Positions 1 to 7,673 are shown, numbered from the stretch's first letter. The stretch: DNA of 12,295 bases from Gammaproteobacteria bacterium (GCA_009840715.1 VXNE01000251.1:1-12295); one strand, 5' to 3'. The notes: generated by a model from the sequence alone, not told the origin. Numbers and translations: made by a program.

Positions 1-2
1 AC

Positions 3-2468
3 TACAAGATGTTCAAGTGGCCGCACTGGCGCGCGTTCGAGTGGGCGGTGCGACGTGTCGGCGGACTCGGGCGCGTGCCGGCGGGTACGGACGCGACGCG
101 CTACCGGCACCTGAACGCCCGCTGCGAGGTGCTGGTGGTGGGATCGGGTCGGTCTGGCCTCACGGCTGCGGTGGCTGCGGGCCGCCGGGGCGAGGACGTG
201 CTGCTCGTTGAGCAGGACATGGAGTTCGGCGGTTCCCTGCTTCACGACCGGATGGAGATCGACGGCGTCGAATCGGACGCGTGGCTGGCGGCAACGCTGG
301 CTGAACTCGACGACATGGACAACGTCCGGCTCATGGACGATGCGACCGTCGCTGGCTGCTACGACCACAACCTGCTCACGATCCATGACCGCGGCGCCGC
401 CTGGCGGGGCGACGAAGCCGTCGAGAGCTTCTGGAAGGTACGCGCCGGGAAGGTCGTGCTGGCCACTGGCGCGTTCGAACAGCCGATGCTGTTCGGCAAC
501 AACGACCTGCCGGGCGTCATGCTGGCCGGCGCCGTTCACAAGTACGCCGGTCGCTTTGCCGTGGATTGCGGCCGGCGTGTTGCCGGCGTCGTCAACAACG
601 ACTGCGGATGGCGTTCGCTGCTGGCCGTCCACGATGCCGGAACGCCCGTGTGCACCATCGTCGACACGCGGGGCGAGGTCGAAGCGGGGCTGCTCGAGGC
701 CGCGGGGGAGCGCGGCATCCCCGTGTATCTCGGGGCGACGCCGCTGACGGCGAGGGGATCGCGCGGTCTGCGGGCCTTGCGCTTCGCCGCGGCCGATGGG
801 TCCGTCCGGCAGGTGGAATGCGACGTCATCGGCATGTCCGGGGGCCTGAACCCCGCGACGCAGCTCTACTCCCAGGCCGGTGGCAAGCTGCGTTACGACG
901 CGGCGCTGCACTGCTTCGTACCGGACCGCGATCCCGAGGGATGGGAGACGGTTGGCGCCGCAAGCGGCAGTTTTGCCGGGCAGAACGACTGGCCGATCCT
1001 GCCGTGCCAAACCGCGCCGGTGCGGACCGGGCGCCAGTGGGTGGACTTCCAGCACGACGTCACCGTTGCGGACCTCGAGCTCGCCGTCCGCGAGAACTAC
1101 GTCTCGGTCGAGCACATGAAGCGCTACACCACTGCCGGCATGGCGGTGGACCAGGGCAAGACGAGCAACCTGAACGCGCTGACCGTGCTCGGACAACTGA
1201 CCGGGAGGACGCCGGGAGAGGTGGGGACGACCACCAGCCGGCCGCAGTTCGCCCCGGTGACCATGGGCGCGATCGCGGGCAACCGGCGCGGCGACTTCTA
1301 CCGCCCGCCGAAGCTGCTTGCCGCCCATGACTGGCATGCCGCCCAGGGCGCCGTGTTCGACGACTACGGGAGCTGGAAGCGGCCGGCCTGCTACGGCCCG
1401 GACCGCGACGCGGCAATCGCGCGGGAGGTGCTGGCGGTGCGCCAGTCGGTGGGCTTCTTCGACGGGTCGCCGCTCGGCAAGATCGAGGTCCGGGGGCCGG
1501 ATGCGGCCGTGTTCCTCGACCGCATCTACGTCAACAACGTCCCGACGCTCAAGCCCCGGCGGGTCCGCTACGGACTGATGCTGAACGAGAACGGCATCGT
1601 CATGGACGATGGGGTGTTCGTCCGCGTCGCGGAGGATCGCTTCCTGGTCAACACCACCTCGGGGAACGCGGACCGTGTCGCGGCATGGCTCGAGGAATGG
1701 CGCCAGTGCGAGTACTTCGACCTGGAAGTCGTGCTGAGCAACGTCACGTCGCAATGGGCCGTGGCGACTCTCGCCGGCCCGGATGCGCGCAGCGTTCTGG
1801 AGTCGCTACCGGGACTGCTCGACCTGTCGACCGACAGCTTCCCGCACATGAGCTTCGCCGAGGGCTGTCTCGCCGACGGCACGCCGTATCGCCTGCAACG
1901 CGTGAGCTTCTCGGGCGAGCAGAGCTATGAACTCAGCGTGCCGTCGGACCGCGCCGTGTCGATCTTCGAGCGGCTTCGGTCCGCGGCCGGCTCCGGGGAG
2001 GTCGTGCCCATCGGAGTCGAGGCCCTGATGGTGCTGCGTACGGAGAAGGGGTTCATTCACGTTGGCGTCGACACGGACGGCACCACGAATCCCCTGGACA
2101 TCGGTTTCAGCGGCATCGTCGCCCGCAAGCGCCGCGACTTCATCGGCGCGCGGTCGCTCGCGCGGCCAAACGACCAGCGGGAGGACCGCCGGCAACTGGT
2201 CGGCTTCGAACTCCTCGACGGCGACGCGAGCGTCGCGGCCGGCGCCCACGTCGTGACGGGGGGTAACGGCGCGAGACGGAGCGAGGGCTTTGTCACCAGC
2301 GCCTGCCTCAGCCCGACGCTCGGCAGAAGCATCGGCATCGGCCTCCTCGAGGGAGGCTTCGGACGCAAGGGCGAAGAAGTGCTCGTGTACGACGGCGGCC
2401 GTACCACGCCGGCGCGCGTGGTCGAGCCCTGCTTCTACGATCCGGCGGGGGAGCGGATGCGTGCCTGA
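3..2468 (+). CDS. soxA: Sarcosine oxidase alpha subunit family protein (5' end outside window)
   Basis: The alpha subunit of heterotetrameric sarcosine oxidase is a cytoplasmic flavoenzyme subunit that oxidatively demethylates sarcosine and passes the one-carbon unit to tetrahydrofolate. The frame is open to the left edge (Tyr-Lys precede the first Met at base 9), so the gene starts upstream. The roughly 820 visible residues compare with about 950-1000 in the family, and the missing part should be the N-terminal ferredoxin-like (Fer2_4) domain. Numbering from the Met at base 9, a dinucleotide-binding motif GSGRSG lies at 45-50, and LATGAFEQP and the family-typical block EHMKRYTTAGMAVDQGKTSN follow. 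From about residue 430 (HDWHAAQGAVF) come the GcvT-like folate-binding domains, with RYGLMLNENG, RVSFSGEQSYEL, LRTEKGFIHVG and SPTLGRSIG. The stop overlaps soxG. The exact substrate could be another N-methyl amino acid such as dimethylglycine or N-methylproline; sequence alone does not decide. Confidence 0.93.
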   Translation, partial: YKMFKWPHWRAFEWAVRRVGGLGRVPAGTDATRYRHLNARCEVLVVGSGRSGLTAAVAAGRRGEDVLLVEQDMEFGGSLLHDRMEIDGVESDAWLAATLAELDDMDNVRLMDDATVAGCYDHNLLTIHDRGAAWRGDEAVESFWKVRAGKVVLATGAFEQPMLFGNNDLPGVMLAGAVHKYAGRFAVDCGRRVAGVVNNDCGWRSLLAVHDAGTPVCTIVDTRGEVEAGLLEAAGERGIPVYLGATPLTARGSRGLRALRFAAADGSVRQVECDVIGMSGGLNPATQLYSQAGGKLRYDAALHCFVPDRDPEGWETVGAASGSFAGQNDWPILPCQTAPVRTGRQWVDFQHDVTVADLELAVRENYVSVEHMKRYTTAGMAVDQGKTSNLNALTVLGQLTGRTPGEVGTTTSRPQFAPVTMGAIAGNRRGDFYRPPKLLAAHDWHAAQGAVFDDYGSWKRPACYGPDRDAAIAREVLAVRQSVGFFDGSPLGKIEVRGPDAAVFLDRIYVNNVPTLKPRRVRYGLMLNENGIVMDDGVFVRVAEDRFLVNTTSGNADRVAAWLEEWRQCEYFDLEVVLSNVTSQWAVATLAGPDARSVLESLPGLLDLSTDSFPHMSFAEGCLADGTPYRLQRVSFSGEQSYELSVPSDRAVSIFERLRSAAGSGEVVPIGVEALMVLRTEKGFIHVGVDTDGTTNPLDIGFSGIVARKRRDFIGARSLARPNDQREDRRQLVGFELLDGDASVAAGAHVVTGGNGARRSEGFVTSACLSPTLGRSIGIGLLEGGFGRKGEEVLVYDGGRTTPARVVEPCFYDPAGERMRA
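2447..2453 (+). promoter_or_regulatory. Ribosome binding site of soxG
   Basis: GGGGGAG lies inside the end of soxA, 7 bases before the GTG at 2461. It is the only good Shine-Dalgarno match near the start of SoxG similarity, so it decides in favour of GTG over earlier in-frame ATG codons. Confidence 0.6.
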
Positions 2469-2985
2469 GGGGTTGGACATCCAGATCGAGCAGGCGGCGG
2501 GCCGCGCGCTCGTCTCGCTCCGGGTTGCACGAGGCGCCGCCGCCGACGCCGTCCACCGGCTGCATCTGGCCCCGCCGCTCAGCGCCGCGGGGGACGATCC
2601 GCAAAGCCTCTGGCTCGGCCCCGATCACTGGTTGCTGGCCAGCCGGCGGCAAACTGCGCCCTCCATGGTCGAACGGTGCGAAGCGGACCTCTCCGGCGTG
2701 CTTCACAACGCCGTCGACCAGTCGGCGGCATTTTCCGTGCTGCGCGTCGCGGGGCGCGATGTTCTTGACGTGCTGGCTTCAGGCGCGGCGCTGGACTTCC
2801 GGGAGTCGGGTTTCCCGCCCGGCGGTTGCCGCCCGACCCGGTTTGCAGAGGTTGCCGCCGCCATCGTGCGGACGGGAACGGACGAGTTCGAGATCTATGT
2901 CGATCGGGGGTACGGGAGGTATCTGCGCGATTGGCTGGAGGACACGGCCCGCATCGCGGAGCGCGCTGTTGGGCGAGACGGCTAA
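2461..2985 (+). CDS. soxG: Sarcosine oxidase gamma subunit family protein
   Basis: This 174-residue protein is the small gamma subunit that assembles with SoxA, SoxB and SoxD. It matches the family in length and in landmarks: WLGPDHWLL about 55 residues in, a NAVDQSAAFSVLRVAG segment, the DVLASGAALDF block, FPPGGCRPTRF, and a C-terminal EIYVDRGYGRYLRDWLED. Its fold is related to the YgfZ/GcvT folate-binding type, and it has no known catalytic residue of its own. I chose the GTG at 2461 because GGGGGAG at 2447-2453 sits 7 bases before it and the coding similarity starts just after it. It overlaps the last 8 bases of soxA, which suggests translational coupling. The frame stays open further upstream inside soxA, but that part is shadow. 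Confidence 0.9.
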   Translation: MPEGLDIQIEQAAGRALVSLRVARGAAADAVHRLHLAPPLSAAGDDPQSLWLGPDHWLLASRRQTAPSMVERCEADLSGVLHNAVDQSAAFSVLRVAGRDVLDVLASGAALDFRESGFPPGGCRPTRFAEVAAAIVRTGTDEFEIYVDRGYGRYLRDWLEDTARIAERAVGRDG

Positions 2986-3000
2986 CACCAGGAGAAGAGG

Positions 3001-5439
3001 ATGATTCAGAACAGGCATCGTGTCACCAAGCTCACCAGGCTGGTGCTCGTGAGCACCGCCCTGGCGACCACCGTCGGGATGGCCCTACCTGCCCTTGCGC
3101 AGCCAGCGGACGACAGCGCGGGCGTGATCGAGGAGATCGTCGTCACGGCGCGTCTGCGGGAGGAGAGCGCCCAGGACATCGGCCAGAGCATCCGCGCCAT
3201 CGCCCAGGACGAGATCGAACGGGCGGGCATCGTCGACTTCGGCGACATCGCGCGCCGGACGGCGGGACTCGACTTCACCTACCGGGGTCCGAACGCGAAC
3301 GAGGTGTCCATCCGGGGCGTCGCCAAGATCGTCAACCAGGGCACGCTGGACATTCTCGGCTCGCAGCCGGTGGTCAGCCAGTTCGTCGACTCGGTGCCGA
3401 TCCAGGCCGCCAGTTCCCGCCAGCGGGACGTCAACACCTTCGACATGAGCCGCATCGAAGTCCTCCGGGGGCCGCAGCCCACCTATTTCGGGGAGGGCTC
3501 GGTAGGCGGCACGGTGCGCTACTTCAGCAATGCGCCCACGCTGGAAGCCGGGATTCGCGGTGCCGCGAACGTCAGGATGGGCAGCGTCCAGGACGGCGGC
3601 GAGGCGCTCACGGTGCAGGGCGTGATCGACGCCACCCTCGTCCCCGACGTGCTGGGCGTGCGGGTGGTCGGCTTTACCCGGGACGACGAAGGGTTCATCG
3701 ACAACGCGCTGACGCGGACCGTCGACTACAACGACTACCAGAGCCAGGGCGGCCGTGTCTCCGTGGCCTGGCAGCCGAGCGAGAGATTTCGCGCACGCGC
3801 CGTGGCGCACTTCACGGAGGACGACCACGCCGGCGACTGGCTCGCCGACAGCGACCGATCAGACCTCCGGTTCAGCCAGCGCCCGATCGACGAGGACTGG
3901 GACGATGACTACGAACTCTACAGCCTGACGCTGGAATACGATTTCGGCCGCTTCGCCCTCACTTCCGTGACCGGCTACTACGAACGCGAACTGCTCTGGT
4001 CGCGGTACGACTTCGTGCAGGGCCAGAACTCCGGCCCGGTTCTGTTCGGCCAGATTCTCGACGTCACGACCGAGACCTACGGCCGGGACGAGAGCTTCAA
4101 CCAGGAACTGCGCCTGGTGTCCGACTTCGACGGGCCGGTCAACGTGCTCCTGGGCGCCTACTACAAGGACCAGGAGGGCTTCGGCTATTCCATCGCCCGC
4201 AGTCCGCAGATCGTGCCGCTCACCACGCTCGGCAACCTGCTCCTGGGAATCCCGAGCCCGGGCGACGATCTGTTCTTCGGGTCGGACGTGGAGTCGGGGC
4301 CGTCCAAGCGCGAGCAACTGTCGCTGTTCGGCGAGATCACGTGGAGCATCGCGGAGAACGTGCGCCTGATCGGCGGCGTCCGCTGGATGGACGAGGACCT
4401 CACCTCGCCGACCCAGAATCCAGCGACCACGAACGACCCGATTCTCGCCACCTGCATCCTCACGAGGAGCTTCATGCCGCGGCCGCCGACCTTTGCCGCG
4501 GGCACCGACGATCCCTGTGGGGCGGCGATCTACATCACCAACCTCCAGTTGCTGAGCGCCGTGGGCCTGCAGGACCTCACGGAGGTGGAGACCTCCGTCG
4601 ATGGCGAGTGGCTGCCGAAGCTTTCGGTCGAGTGGGACGTCACCGAGGGAACGCTTGCCTACGCCTCCATGAGCAAGGGCGTGCGCAACGGCGGGCTGAA
4701 CTCGACCTTCGTCGTCGCCACGGCCCCGGAAGTGCCCAACGACGAGGTGGACTTCGAGCAGGACGAGATGACCGCCTACGAGGTCGGGCTGAAGAACACC
4801 CTGCTCGACGGCCGGCTCGTGCTCAACGCCGCCGTCTTCTACAACGACTGGGACGACATCCAGGTGATGCTCATCACCAGCGCGGGAGGGCTCCTGGACA
4901 ATGCCGGCGACGCCTCGAGTTCCGGCTTCGAGGTGGAGTCGGTCTGGGCCATCACCGATTACGTGTCCTTCACCGGCGCGTTCAACTACACGGCGTCCGA
5001 GTTCTCCGGCGACCAGTTGTACGAGACCCCGCTGGCGGAAGCCGTGCGGGAGGCCCTGGGCCGTCCCCCCGCCGTGATCGACGACGGCAACAAGCTACCG
5101 AACGTGCCCGAGTACAGCCTGAGCCTCGCGCTGGACGTTCTCTATCCCGAGTGGTGGCAGGGCCTCGACTTCGTGGGCCGCGTGGACTTCATGTGGATAG
5201 ACGAGCGGTACCAGAGCGCCCTGAACAGCGAGAACTCGCTATTGAGCGACTACAGCCTCGTCAACCTGCGCGCCGGCGTGCAGGGCGAAAGCTGGTCGGC
5301 GATCTTCTCCATCGAGAACCTGACCAACGAGTTGAGCGACCAGTCGCGCCTGCAGACGGGTCCGGCGGGCAACATCGTGTTCTCGTCCTACGTGAACCGC
5401 CCGAGAACCTATGGCCTGAACCTGACGGTTCGCTTTTGA
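3001..5439 (+). CDS. TonB-dependent outer-membrane receptor
   Basis: This 812-residue outer-membrane beta-barrel should take up a ligand with energy from TonB-ExbB-ExbD. The N-terminus has a basic start, a hydrophobic stretch and an ALA cleavage site after residue 33. A TonB box-like EEIVVTA follows at 44-50. The plug domain comes next, with VSIRGV (102-107) and later the typical RIEVLRGPQPTYFGEGSVGG. The rest is barrel, ending in YGLNLTVRF with the C-terminal Phe expected for BamA recognition. AGGAG at 2990-2994 precedes the ATG with good spacing. The gene starts 15 bases after the soxG stop and is probably cotranscribed with it, which hints at a substrate linked to sarcosine oxidase. Cys485 and Cys506 may form a disulfide in a surface loop. 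The ligand cannot be read from the sequence, and an iron chelate or cobalamin is not excluded. Confidence 0.95.
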   Translation: MIQNRHRVTKLTRLVLVSTALATTVGMALPALAQPADDSAGVIEEIVVTARLREESAQDIGQSIRAIAQDEIERAGIVDFGDIARRTAGLDFTYRGPNANEVSIRGVAKIVNQGTLDILGSQPVVSQFVDSVPIQAASSRQRDVNTFDMSRIEVLRGPQPTYFGEGSVGGTVRYFSNAPTLEAGIRGAANVRMGSVQDGGEALTVQGVIDATLVPDVLGVRVVGFTRDDEGFIDNALTRTVDYNDYQSQGGRVSVAWQPSERFRARAVAHFTEDDHAGDWLADSDRSDLRFSQRPIDEDWDDDYELYSLTLEYDFGRFALTSVTGYYERELLWSRYDFVQGQNSGPVLFGQILDVTTETYGRDESFNQELRLVSDFDGPVNVLLGAYYKDQEGFGYSIARSPQIVPLTTLGNLLLGIPSPGDDLFFGSDVESGPSKREQLSLFGEITWSIAENVRLIGGVRWMDEDLTSPTQNPATTNDPILATCILTRSFMPRPPTFAAGTDDPCGAAIYITNLQLLSAVGLQDLTEVETSVDGEWLPKLSVEWDVTEGTLAYASMSKGVRNGGLNSTFVVATAPEVPNDEVDFEQDEMTAYEVGLKNTLLDGRLVLNAAVFYNDWDDIQVMLITSAGGLLDNAGDASSSGFEVESVWAITDYVSFTGAFNYTASEFSGDQLYETPLAEAVREALGRPPAVIDDGNKLPNVPEYSLSLALDVLYPEWWQGLDFVGRVDFMWIDERYQSALNSENSLLSDYSLVNLRAGVQGESWSAIFSIENLTNELSDQSRLQTGPAGNIVFSSYVNRPRTYGLNLTVRF

Positions 5440-5454
5440 GGGCAAGCTCGCGCG
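5440..5454. other. Convergent junction between receptor and M20 genes
   Basis: Only 15 bases separate the two stop codons. I see no convincing hairpin followed by a T-run on either strand, so transcription may overlap or end by Rho. Confidence 0.5.
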
Positions 5455-6987
5455 TCAATCGGCCGCGAACGCGTACAGGAGATCGGCGTAGGCCTTCTCG
5501 ATCTCGGCAAGGCCGGCGACCTTGCCTGCCGAATCGATCACGTAGACCTCGTTGGGGGCGTGCGCGCCGCGCCCGTGACCGAGGCCGAACGGGATCATCG
5601 GCAGGCCGAGGCGCTCGGTGAACTCGTGGAAGGGCGCACTGCCGGCGGCGCGGGGATTGACGATCGGCGTCGCGCCGTAGCGCTTGTAGACCGCGATGGC
5701 GGAGCGGGCCAGGTCCGTGTCCACGGAGGTCTGTGAGGCCGGATAGGCGGCCAGCACGTTCATGGCGACATCAGGGAATCCGTGTGCGTCGAGGTGGGCG
5801 CGGATCTTTGCCAGGGCATCGTCGGGATCGATGCCGACGGGCAGGCGGGAGTCCATCTTGGCCGTGGCCATGTGCGGCAGGATCGTCTTGACGCCCTCTC
5901 CCGTGTAGCCGGCCCAGATGCCGTCTATGTTCATCGTCGGCGTGTAGATGAGGTCGTGCAGCACGTCGGCCCCGTCCATCCCGTCGATCCAGCGCTCGAT
6001 GCCCAGCAGTTCCCGCATCGTGCCTAGGTTCGCCTTCTCCACGTAGCCGGCGATCAGCGACTGCTCCTCCGCCGTGGGCGGGCGCACGTCGTCGTAGTAG
6101 CCGGGCACTTCGATGGTGTTGCCGTCTTCGCTGACGAGCGTCGAGATCGCCTGCACCAGGCGCAGCACCGGCGAGTCCGTGATCGCCTTGTACGAACCGT
6201 GTATCTCCGCCGCGACGGGCCCGCCCCACGCGCCGCCCCTGGCTTCCAGTTCCCAGTAGACGATGCCCTTGACGCCCAGGATCAGGCTCGTCTGGCCCTC
6301 GGTGTCCTGTCCCGACATGGGAAAGATCACGCCGTCCGCCTGCTTGAGGCGCGCCTCGTAGCGGTCGACGATCTCGGGGTAGTTCGGCGAGCCGAGTTCC
6401 TCTTCGCCCTCCGCGGTGATCATGAGGTTCACGGGCAGCTCGCCGTCCACCGCGAGTATGGCCTCCACGGCGTTCAGGAAGGCGCGCTGGGGGCCCTTCT
6501 GGTTCGTGGCGCCCCGCGCCATGATGGCCCGCCCCTGGGGCGTGTCGACCATCCGTGCCTCGAAAGGCGGCGAGCGCCAGTCCTCGGGGTCCACGGGCTG
6601 CACGTCGTACATCATGTAGACCATGAGCGTCTTCTCGGCCCCGGCGTCGTAGTAGCCCCAGACGCCGGGATGGCCGGGAGTCTCCACCAGTTCCGCCTCC
6701 GCAAAGCCGAGCGCCTCGAAGTCCCCGCGCACCATCTCCGCCATGTCGCGTACGCCGACGTTCAGGGCGCTGATGGAACGCTGCCGCATCCAGCGCTGCA
6801 GCGCGGTGGTGTGCGCCTCGACTTCCGCGTCGATGTAGGCATGGACGGCCCCATGGTCGCCGGCGTAGGCGGTCACGCTGTCGGTGGAGAAGGGATTCGA
6901 GAGGTCGATCGCGTACTTCGGCCGTACGATGTCGGTGGCGAAAACGAGGTTGGCGGTACACAGGGCAAGCCCCAGCAGGAATCTCAT
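5455..6987 (-). CDS. Secreted M20-family metallopeptidase homologue with altered metal-site motifs
   Basis: The 510-residue product starts with a signal peptide (MRFLLGLALCTANLVFA), so it should act in the periplasm. It has the M20 layout: a catalytic domain, an inserted lid domain from about 235 to 400, and a return to the catalytic domain. M20 dipeptidases of the carnosinase/CNDP type hydrolyse di- and small peptides with two zinc ions. Here the GHxD motif reads MMYDVQP (125-131), so the zinc-binding His is Met126 while Asp128 is kept. The bridging Asp of GAxDxKG is Asn162 (GATNQKG). GEEELGS (194-200) and AHAPNE with His476 are intact. The ATG at 6987 has GGAAGA upstream and leads into the signal peptide; an in-frame extension to 7122 would cross the divergent promoter region and has no signal sequence. 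It could be an active divergent subfamily, an enzyme with one metal, or a non-catalytic binder. Confidence 0.88.
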   Translation of the reverse strand: MRFLLGLALCTANLVFATDIVRPKYAIDLSNPFSTDSVTAYAGDHGAVHAYIDAEVEAHTTALQRWMRQRSISALNVGVRDMAEMVRGDFEALGFAEAELVETPGHPGVWGYYDAGAEKTLMVYMMYDVQPVDPEDWRSPPFEARMVDTPQGRAIMARGATNQKGPQRAFLNAVEAILAVDGELPVNLMITAEGEEELGSPNYPEIVDRYEARLKQADGVIFPMSGQDTEGQTSLILGVKGIVYWELEARGGAWGGPVAAEIHGSYKAITDSPVLRLVQAISTLVSEDGNTIEVPGYYDDVRPPTAEEQSLIAGYVEKANLGTMRELLGIERWIDGMDGADVLHDLIYTPTMNIDGIWAGYTGEGVKTILPHMATAKMDSRLPVGIDPDDALAKIRAHLDAHGFPDVAMNVLAAYPASQTSVDTDLARSAIAVYKRYGATPIVNPRAAGSAPFHEFTERLGLPMIPFGLGHGRGAHAPNEVYVIDSAGKVAGLAEIEKAYADLLYAFAAD

Positions 6988-7022
6988 GGGCGTTCTTCCG
7001 ATGGCGGTGCACCTATGACGCT

Positions 7023-7033
7023 CGGGCGGCCCG
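7023..7033. repeat. Short perfect inverted repeat CGGGC-G-GCCCG
   Basis: This 11-base palindrome lies between the divergent M20 and antitoxin genes, about 35 bases upstream of the M20 start. It could be an operator, but in DNA this GC-rich such repeats also occur by chance. Confidence 0.25.
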
Positions 7034-7043
7034 GTGCCCACAG

Positions 7044-7071
7044 TGGAGCTACTTTCCGAAAGTCGTAAAAT
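7044..7071 (+). promoter_or_regulatory. Putative promoter of the antitoxin gene
   Basis: TAAAAT at 7066-7071 matches five of six bases of the sigma-70 -10 consensus, in an A/T-rich patch that stands out from the GC-rich surroundings. A weak -35 (TGGAGC at 7044-7049) lies 16 bases upstream. The antitoxin ATG follows 31 bases after the -10. Confidence 0.4.
7051..7063. promoter_or_regulatory. Palindromic putative operator of the antitoxin
   Basis: ACTTT-CCG-AAAGT is a perfect inverted repeat with 5-base arms, lying between the putative -35 and -10 elements. Antitoxins of the AbrB/MazE type commonly repress their own operon by binding palindromes at the promoter, so autoregulation is the simplest reading. 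A smaller repeat GTA-AAA-TAC overlaps the -10 just downstream. Confidence 0.35.
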
Positions 7072-7102
7072 ACTACCCGGCGTTGCGGAGGAGCAGGATC
7101 CA

Positions 7103-7393
7103 ATGCCACTCGTTACCGTCAAGCCAAAGTATCAGGTCACCATTCCGGCGAAGCTCCGCAAGGGGCTGAACCTGCGCGAAGGCGACGTCATGGAAGCCAC
7201 TGTCGTCGGGGACGGCATCCTCTTACGCCTCAAGGACGTTGTAGATCGCGGCGCGGCCGATCGGGTCGCGGCGATCCTTGATGCCATCGAGTGCACGCCC
7301 GAGGACGCCCGCCGCTCCGAAGAGGAGATCATGGCGGAGGTGATTGCGGACATCGCCGAGGCGCGCAAGGCGCGTCGTGCCAGGCAAGGGTGA
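7103..7393 (+). CDS. AbrB/MazE-type (VapB-like) antitoxin, orphan
   Basis: This 96-residue protein has an N-terminal swapped-hairpin AbrB DNA-binding domain: MPLVTVKPKYQVTIPAKLRK, then GLNLREGDVMEATVVGDGILLRL to about residue 43. An acidic, helical C-terminal tail (about 47-90) follows, of the type that wraps a PIN-domain toxin. Its expected role is to neutralise the toxin and repress its own promoter. The ATG at 7103 has GGAGGAG at 7087-7093 upstream and matches the usual start of the family. An earlier ATG in frame at 7034 would put the promoter and operator inside the gene. The toxin that should follow is present only as a C-terminal remnant, so this antitoxin is now probably orphaned and may serve only as a small transcription regulator or be a relic. 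Confidence 0.85.
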   Translation: MPLVTVKPKYQVTIPAKLRKGLNLREGDVMEATVVGDGILLRLKDVVDRGAADRVAAILDAIECTPEDARRSEEEIMAEVIADIAEARKARRARQG

Positions 7394-7576
7394 GAGCCGG
7401 GCGATACCGTTTTCGGCCTGCGCGACGCCGACGACGAGGTCTATCTCCGCACGGCCGCCGCTGCCGGCGCCGTGCTCATCACAGGTAACCGGCGGGACTT
7501 CGCGGAGCCTCGCTACGGCCCGGTCGAAGTGTTCTCTCCGCGCGGGTTCCTCGAACTGACCGCCCAACCCGATTGA
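7394..7576 (+). pseudogene. C-terminal remnant of a PIN-domain toxin
   Basis: The 60 codons after the antitoxin stop encode the C-terminal third of a PIN-domain ribonuclease of the COG1569 kind. Family features are LRDADDEVYLRTAAAAGAVL (an RDxDD block and helix), the strand and turn ITGNRRDF, and the ending VEVFSPRGFLEL. A complete toxin has about 130-150 residues, so the N-terminal half with the first catalytic Asp and the middle acidic residue is missing. There is no start codon with a ribosome binding site in this frame. A GTG at 7390 overlaps the antitoxin stop, as toxin starts often do, but it is in another frame. A deletion that removed most of the toxin explains this well. The remnant shares the antitoxin reading frame and is separated from it by one TGA. 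Confidence 0.75.
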
Positions 7577-7668
7577 TGCCCCATCCGCGTCCGAGCCGTT
7601 GAGGGATAGTGCGCCGCCGTGCGTCGAAGCCTGCATGACAAAGATGGAGTACCCGTGACCGGCCCGTT

Positions 7669-7673
7669 GGAGG
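7669..7673 (+). promoter_or_regulatory. Ribosome binding site of the TetR-type regulator
   Basis: GGAGG ends immediately before the ATG at 7674, too close to serve it, but is 9 bases before the ATG at 7683. This favours the later start, three codons downstream. Confidence 0.5.

Noticed and set aside
2290..2460. An upstream ATG start for soxG inside soxA
   Set aside because: The added residues do not resemble SoxG, and the GTG at 2461 has a strong ribosome binding site.
4341..5621. A 426-codon plus-strand frame across the end of the receptor gene
   Set aside because: Its product is almost entirely Arg, Gly, Ala and Pro, and it overlaps the receptor barrel; a typical GC-rich shadow.
6988..7122. 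A 45-codon N-terminal extension of the M20 gene
   Set aside because: It would hide the signal peptide and overlap the antitoxin start and promoter; the ATG at 6987 has a ribosome binding site and starts a clean signal sequence.
7391..7393. TGA between antitoxin and PIN remnant as selenocysteine or programmed readthrough
   Set aside because: No SECIS-like hairpin is evident, and the fusion would still lack the toxin's catalytic N-terminus; simple decay explains it better.
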